DNA of 10,812 nt from Candidatus Roizmanbacteria bacterium. GTDB lineage: Bacteria > Patescibacteriota > Microgenomatia > UBA1406 > GWC2-37-13. The notes under the pieces were generated by a model, which searched no databases, was not told where the DNA came from, and was given only the letters and a program-made list of their open reading frames with translations. This document shows, in pieces, positions 1 through 4,284 of the stretch; position 1 is the stretch's first letter, and every line of letters begins with the position of its first letter. The DNA lies in contig JAPLYR010000097.1 in NCBI GenBank assembly GCA_026395455.1, positions 1-10,812 on the forward strand. Reading direction: 5' to 3'. The position numbers and the translations under genes were made by a program.

Positions 1-354
1 CAGATTATTCTTATTTTGCTTTAGGATTTCGAGGTGATTTTCACTATCGTTTATACCAACATTTAATAGAGCATTTAATTTATCAAATTGGTCAAATACA
101 TCCTCATATGTAAATTTATCACTCCCAATATATTCGTATAACTTAGTGATTGTCTCAGCAGATTCGCTCGCTTCAACTTCATCATTTTCTAAAACTTTAA
201 GCTCTTTGGTCCAATTTCTGTTATAAGTATTTACTACATCTTTTGCTACTGCCCATTCGAAGTATTTATAAGCTAAAGAAGCAACTATTATAAATCCAAA
301 AAAGACAAACAGAATAGTTCTTAAGTTAATCCCGTCTTTCTTTTTTTGTACCAT
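1..354 (-). CDS. Membrane-anchored protein of unknown function, partial (C-terminus beyond window edge)
   Basis: Starting from the ATG whose complement lies at 352-354, 118 codons stay open to base 1, so the gene runs off the window. The N-terminus is basic (MVQKKKDG), followed by one strongly hydrophobic segment at about residues 10-30, which suggests a membrane anchor with the rest outside. The part after the helix is acidic and helical-looking, with many E, D, N and K residues (for example LKVLENDEVEASES). No catalytic motif is visible and I do not recognise a family. A TATAAT on the minus strand at 383-388 and a palindrome at 363-385 lie upstream, leaving a leader of roughly 20 bases, longer than for most genes here. 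The open frame and codon use support a real gene. Function is unknown. Confidence 0.7.
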   Translation of the reverse strand, partial: MVQKKKDGINLRTILFVFFGFIIVASLAYKYFEWAVAKDVVNTYNRNWTKELKVLENDEVEASESAETITKLYEYIGSDKFTYEDVFDQFDKLNALLNVGINDSENHLEILKQNKNNL

Positions 355-362
355 ATAGCTCA

Positions 363-385
363 AATATGATAAGTAATATCATATT
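363..385. repeat. Palindrome with 9-bp arms in the leader of the 1-354 gene
   Basis: AATATGATA at 363-371 is the exact inverse complement of TATCATATT at 377-385, with the 5-base centre AGTAA. It overlaps the end of a minus-strand TATAAT (383-388) and covers the expected transcription start of the 1-354 gene. It could be an operator or a leader hairpin. It is AT-rich, so chance is possible. Confidence 0.4.
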
Positions 386-388
386 ATA
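383..388 (-). promoter_or_regulatory. Putative -10 box for the 1-354 gene
   Basis: A minus-strand TATAAT ends 28 bases before the ATG of the partial membrane protein. No convincing -35 hexamer lies 16-18 bases upstream, so the assignment rests on the -10 match alone. Confidence 0.35.
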
Positions 389-499
389 CATTTTTGCATT
401 AGTTTACGGATAAATTGATTATCGAAATTAATAAAAGTAGAGATATCACGATGTCATATGTTCAAATCCCAAGTGTTGTAGCGGGAGTTAAGGAATTGA

Positions 500-679
500 A
501 ATTTAAATGAAATTGATGATAAATCATTTGACTTGGATATGGATACCTTTTCTCCCGACAAAGTCCGGTCCTACCTTATACATGTTTTAAAGTCCGGATC
601 TGAAGAGGAGCGGCAGATTATTCTCTCGACCATCAAAACAAAATTCACTCTCCATAATAGAGAACTTAAGCTAGCCTGA
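500..679 (+). pseudogene. Decayed fragment resembling the C-terminal tail of a serine recombinase
   Basis: After a TGA at 497-499 the plus strand stays open for 59 codons to a TGA at 677-679, with no usable start codon near the front. The peptide contains FSPDKVRSYL, then LKSGSEEERQIILSTIKTKF and LHNRELKLA. This resembles the tail of large serine recombinases, where a helix is followed by a stretch like 'eekr.lL.sI.s.f.L.n..L' and the stop. Just upstream, other frames give ICSNPKCC (about 455-480), like part of a recombinase zinc ribbon, and VAGVKELKFK (to 499). This suggests the gene was broken by several frameshifts. The tail overlaps the stop of the converging 671-1444 gene by 9 bases. The family assignment is by eye. 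It could be another degraded ORF, but there is no sign of an intact gene. Confidence 0.4.
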
Positions 680-1444
680 TTCAACTTTATGTTCTATTAA
701 ATGCTTTTCTATTTCAAGCCATGAAACATCTGGCGATAATGGCAGTTTCAAAGAGGCGTAGACTTTTTTATTAGATTCAATATAAGTTTGTTTAATTGTA
801 TCTATTGGTAAATTTAATTTACGATTTATTCTCTGAATATATTCAATAATTCCAGGAGCTACAAAAGCATTTGAATCTGGATCGAATGAAGGGAACTCAC
901 TATCGTTCATACCGCCATTGTTTGCAGGTCCATTAACATCTAAATAACAAACTTCAAGATATGTTTCAAGCGCTTGTTTTAGCTTCATTTCTTTTCGTAA
1001 AATATCTCCCATTGATAGCCTTGTATTCCGATATAAGCCCCAATTTTTATTTCTTGAATGCTTAATGAGTTCTTTATTTAAAACGGCCCATTTTATATCA
1101 TTATCAGAAGGCTCTTGGTTGAATCTTTTATTTAATTTGTCTTTTTCAATTTTATATTCATTCATTTTTCTCAAATATTCATCATGTGTGCCGCTTACGA
1201 TAGACCATTGTTCTTCAATTTCATCTGCTTGTTGTTTTGTTGCTAATACTCTTTTTCTATCAGATGGTCTAGTACGAACATATATGAAGTTTCCACACGA
1301 GATGCATTTTGTTTTAGCGCCAGGAGTTTTTTTGAGAATTACTTGACAGTAAGGACACATTGGGTTTGATTGGATTGCGATATGTTCTGGCTCAGTTTTA
1401 TTATCTGAAAAAAATATTGTGTAAATACGTTTAAGTAGGTCCAT
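671..1444 (-). CDS. Zinc-ribbon protein of unknown function
   Basis: The 257-residue product has a zinc ribbon near the N-terminus, CPYC at residues 30-33 and CISC at 47-50, followed by YVRTRPSDRKRVLATKQQADEIEEQW. That pattern, a two-knuckle ribbon followed by 'vRTrP.d...vL.T...a..ieeqW', recalls uncharacterised proteins I know from phage and accessory regions, but I cannot name the family. The middle (about 88-160) is charged and helical, with a possible coiled coil around EYLRKMNEYKIEKDKLNKRF. The rest (about 170-257) is mixed and has no catalytic motif that I recognise. There is no signal peptide or membrane helix, so it is probably cytoplasmic. A -10-like TAAAAT lies 6 bases before the ATG, implying a leaderless mRNA. 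It sits between a recombinase remnant and a stretch without genes, so it may have been acquired. Confidence 0.75.
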   Translation of the reverse strand: MDLLKRIYTIFFSDNKTEPEHIAIQSNPMCPYCQVILKKTPGAKTKCISCGNFIYVRTRPSDRKRVLATKQQADEIEEQWSIVSGTHDEYLRKMNEYKIEKDKLNKRFNQEPSDNDIKWAVLNKELIKHSRNKNWGLYRNTRLSMGDILRKEMKLKQALETYLEVCYLDVNGPANNGGMNDSEFPSFDPDSNAFVAPGIIEYIQRINRKLNLPIDTIKQTYIESNKKVYASLKLPLSPDVSWLEIEKHLIEHKVESG

Positions 1445-1450
1445 TGCATT

Positions 1451-1456
1451 ATTTTA
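1451..1456 (-). promoter_or_regulatory. Putative -10 box of the zinc-ribbon gene
   Basis: Minus-strand TAAAAT ends 6 bases before the ATG, so transcription would begin at or next to the start codon. No good -35 is present at the right spacing. A TTGACA (complement at 1487-1492) lies about 30 bases away, too far to pair with it. Confidence 0.3.
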
Positions 1457-1472
1457 CTATTTCTACGGTATT

Positions 1473-1497
1473 TTGGCTAATACTTATGTCAAGCCAA
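1473..1497. repeat. Interrupted inverted repeat TTGGCT-N13-AGCCAA upstream of the zinc-ribbon gene
   Basis: TTGGCT (1473-1478) and AGCCAA (1492-1497) are exact inverse complements 13 bases apart. The right arm overlaps a minus-strand TTGACA (1487-1492). The layout fits an operator for a dimeric regulator just upstream of the 671-1444 gene, but no regulator is visible and the arms are only 6 bp. Confidence 0.25.
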
Positions 1498-1697
1498 GTT
1501 GTTTTGTGAGGATAATTATGGAAAATAGACTGAATTTCTGGATTTCATGGATTATTATTCTACAGGCTAAATAACTTAAAAATGTTTAAAATGGCTTATT
1601 TTAGAGCTTTGTGAAGGGCTAATCGAGGGTAGCCAACGGGTCGGGTAGAACTTTTGAAGAAATGTGTAGAGCGTGGCACCAGGTTGGAACTTTTTTA

Positions 1698-2213
1698 TTA
1701 CTCAAATCTTAACAAGCCAGTATTCTTATTCACATCCTCATAATCAAATATTCCACCATTCATACAGATATATACTCCGTTTTGAATACTATCAAAAGAA
1801 GCAATGCTATATCCCAGATTAAATGCTGCATCTGATACTGAAAAACCAATTATTGGTATCATGGAACCAGTTAGTATTATTTTTTTCTCAACGTTATTCT
1901 TGGATAAATATTCATCTAAAAATTTGGCAGTATCTTTCATGGTAAACGTACCATGAGTTACTAAAATATTTTCATGAGGACTTACTTCAATAGTTTTGGC
2001 TAATTTCTCAAGGTCTGCAGTAGTAATGTCTCTACTATCCTTATCACAAACACTTTCGGTACTATATGAAAAATGTGGTTTGACCATGTTTTTAAGGTAA
2101 TTGTCTATTGAGGTGTCTAACTTCATCATTTGTTGATTCATGATTTCGTATCCTGGATCTTTAAACTCAATTGTTCCACCCATTTTAATTATATGGACAT
2201 GATTTTTTTTCAT
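1698..2213 (-). CDS. Single-domain L-asparaginase-like protein with altered active-site motif
   Basis: The 171-residue product matches only the N-terminal catalytic domain of the L-asparaginase family, whose usual members are about 320-350 residues and hydrolyse asparagine to aspartate and ammonia. Visible landmarks are MGGTI (11-15, nucleophile Thr14), DSRDIT (59-64, substrate-binding serine), THGTFT (86-91, second threonine Thr89), LTGSMIP (114-120), SDAAFNL (127-133) and a lysine at 163 at the place of the catalytic lysine. The aspartate of the classical HGTDT motif is replaced by Phe90. The C-terminal domain that completes active sites in the classical tetramer is absent. There is no signal peptide, so it should be cytoplasmic. 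An extended -10 (TGCTATAAT) lies 8 bases before the ATG. It could still be a hydrolase of altered substrate range or a ligand-binding relative. Family membership is clear; asparaginase activity is doubtful. Confidence 0.85.
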   Translation of the reverse strand: MKKNHVHIIKMGGTIEFKDPGYEIMNQQMMKLDTSIDNYLKNMVKPHFSYSTESVCDKDSRDITTADLEKLAKTIEVSPHENILVTHGTFTMKDTAKFLDEYLSKNNVEKKIILTGSMIPIIGFSVSDAAFNLGYSIASFDSIQNGVYICMNGGIFDYEDVNKNTGLLRFE

Positions 2214-2221
2214 ATGGAGAA

Positions 2222-2230
2222 ATTATAGCA
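2222..2230 (-). promoter_or_regulatory. Extended -10 promoter of the asparaginase-like gene
   Basis: Minus strand reads TGC-TATAAT, a TGn extended -10, ending 8 bases before the ATG. The extended -10 would compensate for the lack of a recognisable -35. Transcription should start at or 1-2 bases before the start codon, giving a leaderless mRNA. Confidence 0.55.
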
Positions 2231-2284
2231 AAAGTTCTAAGGTTCCATTACCTCTATTGGAAAAATGAAGCTAAAAAAGACTTG

Positions 2285-2357
2285 TGTCGCTAACGGGATT
2301 CGAACCCGTGTTCACAGAATGAGAATCTGTTGTCCTAGGCCTCTAGACTATAGCGAC
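2285..2357 (-). tRNA. tRNA-Glu (anticodon CUC)
   Basis: On the minus strand the 73-base gene folds into a full cloverleaf. The acceptor stem GTCGCTA pairs with TAGCGAC, and the discriminator is A. The D-arm region GTCTAGAGGCCTAGGAC is the pattern typical of tRNA-Glu. The anticodon arm ACAGA/TCTGT carries the loop TTCTCAT with anticodon CTC (complement at 2321-2323). The T-arm is ACGGG-TTCGAAT-CCCGT. The CCA end is not encoded, so a CCA-adding enzyme is required. The 3' side continues into a run of six T (about 2273-2278) that may end transcription. It follows the 36-residue ORF by 18 bases and probably has its own promoter inside that ORF's end. Confidence 0.97.
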
Positions 2358-2367
2358 ATAACCTCCT

Positions 2368-2396
2368 ATTCTATCTCATCTCCACTTCATAAACAA
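2368..2396 (-). promoter_or_regulatory. Putative promoter of tRNA-Glu
   Basis: Minus strand has TTGTTT (complement 2391-2396), a 17-base spacer and TAGAAT (complement 2368-2373), 10 bases before the tRNA 5' end. The -35 is weak (three of six bases). It lies across the 3' end of the small membrane ORF, so the tRNA could be transcribed both from here and from the stronger promoter upstream of that ORF. Confidence 0.4.
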
Positions 2397-2486
2397 GTAG
2401 CCTGAAAATAGAATAGCCATAATTCCCATTACTATCAAGAAACTTACCCGGGGTGGAAATGTTGTATTCTTTTGTTTTTTGCCCAT
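2376..2486 (-). CDS. 36-residue single-pass membrane microprotein
   Basis: This short frame starts at the ATG with complement 2484-2486 and ends with TGA (complement 2376-2378). It encodes 36 residues: a basic, polar N-terminus (MGKKQKNTTFPPR), one hydrophobic helix (about 14-33, VSFLIVMGIMAILFSGYLF) and a short basic end (MKWR). That is the classical profile of a small single-pass membrane protein. Support for a real gene comes from an excellent promoter, TTAACA, 17 bases, TATACT, ending 7 bases before the ATG, so the mRNA would be leaderless. The terminator of the upstream gene lies immediately before this promoter, so it is a separate unit, followed by tRNA-Glu. The longer frame over the same stretch (start near 2586) begins on the far side of that terminator hairpin, runs through it, and gives an unstructured peptide, so I reject it. 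Function is unknown. Confidence 0.5.
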   Translation of the reverse strand: MGKKQKNTTFPPRVSFLIVMGIMAILFSGYLFMKWR

Positions 2487-2493
2487 GATATAG

Positions 2494-2522
2494 AGTATAT
2501 ACCACTTCGTCCTTCATGTTAA
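2494..2522 (-). promoter_or_regulatory. Strong sigma70-type promoter for the microprotein and tRNA-Glu
   Basis: Minus strand TTAACA (complement 2517-2522), an exact 17-base spacer and TATACT (complement 2494-2499). The -10 ends 7 bases before the ATG of the 36-residue ORF, predicting a start at or next to its A. With the -35 and spacing both good, this is one of the two best promoters in the window. Confidence 0.6.
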
Positions 2523-2541
2523 GGACTATGAGGTACAATGC

Positions 2542-2574
2542 AAAAAAAGGGAGTGGTATTACACCACTCCCTTT
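2542..2574 (-). terminator. Intrinsic terminator of the thioredoxin-fold gene
   Basis: On the minus strand a perfect 12-bp stem (AAAGGGAGTGGT with ACCACTCCCTTT; complements 2563-2574 and 2546-2557) encloses a 5-base loop. The T tract reads as seven T and overlaps the stem's last three bases. It begins about 15 bases after the stop codon at 2590-2592. It is the clearest terminator in the window and separates the thioredoxin-fold gene from the microprotein and tRNA-Glu unit. Confidence 0.9.
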
Positions 2575-2589
2575 ACGAATCGACAAGAC

Positions 2590-3621
2590 TTACTTCGCTG
2601 GAGCGCAGCCAGCTGCGGAAGTTGTTGTTCCGCCTGCACTCGCAGCATCATCAGATACTGACAAAGAGACAGCTACTTCACTAGTAGAGATATCTTTTGA
2701 ACAGTAATCTGCAGGTGTTTTACTACCACCACACACTAACGTTTTTATACTATTTGGTACACGTCCTCCAAAATCAAATTCTGAAACAACTTGTGAGTCG
2801 TTCAAAACTAAAGTTGGTGAACCGCTTACATTAAATTTTTTTGCTGAGTCAAAATCTTTTTGAGCATATGCATTGCCTCTTTTTGGATCCTCTGTGCATG
2901 CTGTCATTTTTGATGCATCAACTCCTACACTTGTAAGACAACTTTCTGTTTTTCCTTCTTGCATGTAACAGTTTACATATGGCCAATACATTTCTGGCTG
3001 TTCATCACGAATACAAATCTGTCTGAGGTTTTCTTTTGCTTCCTCATCTCCATGCATTGCAGTAATTTTTCCATTAACAATTTCACCAATATATTTTACT
3101 TTTAAAGTAGAAGCCATGTCTGGTGCTTCTTCCATTACTTTTTTAAACAATCTCTGTGTTTGAATTCCATAAGGGCAGTTTGCAACGACAAATGCTGTAA
3201 GTGTTGGTTTGTCGTTTTTTTTCAAATCTTTTGCTGTAAGCTTTTTTGGTTCTGTCGTTGTGTTTGCTGCGGCTTTTTTTTCTTCTGCAGTCAATTTAAC
3301 ACCAGAAGTGAAAAGAATTTTTCCATCTTTGGTGATGTATGAAGTATACGTTTGGTTTTGTAACTTCAATTCGAATTCATAAACGCCACTTGTCTCCTTA
3401 ACAGATGAAATTTCAAATTTAGTATCAGGGTTATTAAGAACTTTCTTCACCGCATTTGGGATGGTTTTGTTCTTAAATTCATCAGTCTTTCCTCTGAAAT
3501 TATTAACGAGTAACAAGATACCAGCAAGAGCTGCAACTACTGCAACCATCGACCAATTTAGTTTTGGTTGTGGGGTAGTTACCTCTGCCTCAGGGTTTGA
3601 ATGTTTTTTTATTTTTGCCAT
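2590..3621 (-). CDS. Membrane-anchored thioredoxin-fold (DsbA/GILT-like) protein
   Basis: The 343-residue product has a short cytoplasmic N-terminus, one membrane helix (about 23-41, ending GILLLVNNF), a small domain (about 50-105) and then a thioredoxin-fold domain from about residue 135. The strand TLTAFVVANCPYG leads to a motif with one cysteine, CPYG at 149-152, in place of the CxxC of redox-active relatives. Later features are MHGDEEAKENLRQICI, CYMQEGKTESC, a C-TED segment, and VSGSPTLVLN carrying the cis-proline expected of the fold. The many extra cysteines resemble GILT-type and other extracytoplasmic thiol proteins. The C-terminus is low in complexity (Ser, Ala, Gly, Thr). It should face outside the membrane and act on thiols or bind a partner; a monothiol or non-redox role is possible. 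It has its own promoter and terminator. Fold assignment is good; exact activity is unknown. Confidence 0.8.
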   Translation of the reverse strand: MAKIKKHSNPEAEVTTPQPKLNWSMVAVVAALAGILLLVNNFRGKTDEFKNKTIPNAVKKVLNNPDTKFEISSVKETSGVYEFELKLQNQTYTSYITKDGKILFTSGVKLTAEEKKAAANTTTEPKKLTAKDLKKNDKPTLTAFVVANCPYGIQTQRLFKKVMEEAPDMASTLKVKYIGEIVNGKITAMHGDEEAKENLRQICIRDEQPEMYWPYVNCYMQEGKTESCLTSVGVDASKMTACTEDPKRGNAYAQKDFDSAKKFNVSGSPTLVLNDSQVVSEFDFGGRVPNSIKTLVCGGSKTPADYCSKDISTSEVAVSLSVSDDAASAGGTTTSAAGCAPAK

Positions 3622-3630
3622 AGTGAGACA

Positions 3631-3659
3631 ATTTAATACTATTTTTTTCTTGTTGTCAA
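3631..3659 (-). promoter_or_regulatory. Promoter of the thioredoxin-fold gene
   Basis: Minus strand has consensus TTGACA (complement 3654-3659) and, 17 bases on, TTAAAT (complement 3631-3636); TATTAA at spacing 15 is an alternative -10. The -10 ends 9 bases before the ATG, so the leader would be at most a few bases. No Shine-Dalgarno sequence is present. Confidence 0.5.
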
Positions 3660-3672
3660 TCAGATCAAAGGG

Positions 3673-4014
3673 TCAACAAAGCGTTGATCCATTGGGTGAA
3701 GCGAGGGGAAGCTCTATAAGGACTGGAACATGATCTGCTAGGTCTACCATGAGGATAAATCCATTTGAAGATTTTCCTGCCATTTGTTTTGGAGCAATGT
3801 TTGCCATGACAGGTACTTTTTTTCCGATGAGTGATTCAGGTGTGAAGTGTTTGGCAATTCCAGAGAGGATTGTAACAACACCATATTCTTCACCCAAGTC
3901 GACAGTGAGTTCAAGAAGTTTATTGGAGTTTTCCACCTTAACAGCGGTTTTTATTTCTCCAACTCGCGCATCAAGTTTTAAGAAGTCAGTAAATTCAACT
4001 AATGGTTTTTTCAT
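3673..4014 (-). CDS. Methionyl-tRNA synthetase beta-subunit-like tRNA-binding protein (EMAP/Trbp111-type OB fold)
   Basis: The 113-residue protein is a free-standing tRNA-binding OB-fold domain of the type fused to the C-terminus of many methionyl-tRNA synthetases and also found as Trbp111. Family marks are FLKLDARVGEI (11-21), SNKLLELTVDLGEE, VVTILSGIAKHF, the loop IGKKVPVMANIAPKQMAGKSSNGFIL, and a Gly-Ser ending typical of the domain. It spans about residues 8-108 and is of normal length. Proteins of this kind bind tRNA without strong specificity and raise aminoacylation efficiency as dimers. A separate metG catalytic gene is expected elsewhere in the genome. The gene follows alaS and the deoxyribosyltransferase-like gene on the same strand and has a -10 (TATAAT) 10 bases before the ATG, so it can also be expressed alone. 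Confidence 0.9.
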   Translation of the reverse strand: MKKPLVEFTDFLKLDARVGEIKTAVKVENSNKLLELTVDLGEEYGVVTILSGIAKHFTPESLIGKKVPVMANIAPKQMAGKSSNGFILMVDLADHVPVLIELPLASPNGSTLC

Positions 4015-4024
4015 ATGAATGTAT

Positions 4025-4030
4025 ATTATA
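4025..4030 (-). promoter_or_regulatory. Putative -10 box of the MetRS-beta-like gene
   Basis: Perfect minus-strand TATAAT ends 10 bases before the ATG, giving a leader of about 3 bases. It lies just after the TAG stop of the upstream deoxyribosyltransferase-like gene (4039-4041). A TTGACA sits 26 bases upstream, too far for a standard spacer. Confidence 0.45.
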
Positions 4031-4038
4031 CACTGCCT

Positions 4039-4284
4039 CTATTTTTCAATTTTTTTGTCAAGTGCATCTGCCCATCCCAATTCAATTCCTAAACCTGTTC
4101 CGGGGAATGATACTTCCGCAATGATGAGGTCTGCCTTTTTAATCATGGGTTTTGAATTCTCTGGCGTATTATTTTTTTCATATGGAAGAACACATGTGTG
4201 TGAAGTAAAGAAAGTTGACTTGCGGATTGAAGCATAATAATCCTCATACTCAAGTTGTTTTGAATGAGGAAAATAAATATTCAT
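4039..4284 (-). CDS. Short nucleoside 2-deoxyribosyltransferase-like protein, apparently C-terminally truncated
   Basis: The 81-residue product begins MNIYFPHS and has the hallmark second half of the nucleoside 2-deoxyribosyltransferase-like fold: MIKKADLIIAEVSFPGTG followed by LGIELGWA (about 47-72). Glu68 in the G-x-E-x-G stretch is at the place of the catalytic nucleophile, and Glu57 precedes it. Relatives I know continue for roughly 30-40 more residues after this point (a beta strand 'IP.I' and a closing helix). Here the protein stops at ALDKKIEK, so the final strand and helix are missing. The ATG follows the alaS TAA without a single base between, so it is translationally coupled to alaS and likely depends on it. 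It may be a nucleotide- or NAD-derivative-processing enzyme, or inactive through truncation. Family assignment is moderate; substrate is unknown. Confidence 0.65.
   Translation of the reverse strand: MNIYFPHSKQLEYEDYYASIRKSTFFTSHTCVLPYEKNNTPENSKPMIKKADLIIAEVSFPGTGLGIELGWADALDKKIEK

Larger units (their letters stand above)
1445..1697. other. Intergenic region without a convincing gene
   Basis: About 250 bases between the zinc-ribbon gene and the asparaginase-like gene. It holds the inverted repeat at 1473-1497, a short 5-bp hairpin (GGCTA with TAGCC, about 1618-1635) and an 18-codon ORF at 1518-1574 with a GAGG-like site before it. Nothing here looks like a conserved gene. No U-rich intrinsic terminator for the asparaginase-like gene is visible. 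Confidence 0.5.

Noticed and set aside
465-485. TTCAAATCCC, resembling a tRNA T-loop, as a degraded tRNA or attachment site
   Set aside because: The bases on either side do not pair as a T stem, and no acceptor or anticodon arm is visible.
1518-1574. 18-codon plus-strand ORF with a GAGG-like site before it
   Set aside because: Very short, with no promoter or conserved motif visible. The GAGG match is weak and expected by chance in this sequence.
1625-1700. GGTTGGAAC resembling a tRNA T-arm before the end of the asparaginase-like gene
   Set aside because: The T-loop consensus is broken and no cloverleaf partner arms can be found.
2285-2357. Functional link between tRNA-Glu and the asparaginase-like gene as a GatD-type amidotransferase unit
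   Set aside because: No GatE partner or amidase is in the window, the tRNA is Glu not Gln, and the asparaginase-like gene has its own promoter, so proximity alone does not support it.
2357-2367. AGGAGG followed by ATG on the minus strand just before tRNA-Glu
   Set aside because: The only perfect Shine-Dalgarno-like hexamer noticed in the window, but it is 2 bases from the ATG and the frame is 3 codons long inside the tRNA (ATG TCG CTA TAG). It is most likely just tRNA leader sequence.
2371-2586. 71-codon minus-strand ORF across the terminator and the microprotein region
   Set aside because: It starts on the far side of the intrinsic terminator hairpin (2542-2574) and runs through it. The peptide has no domain pattern, and the other frame over 2376-2486 gives a better-supported membrane microprotein with its own promoter.
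3662-3695. Imperfect hairpin around GATCAA and TTGATC near the end of the MetRS-beta-like gene as a terminator
   Set aside because: The stem is interrupted, lies partly within the coding region, and no T run follows on the minus strand.
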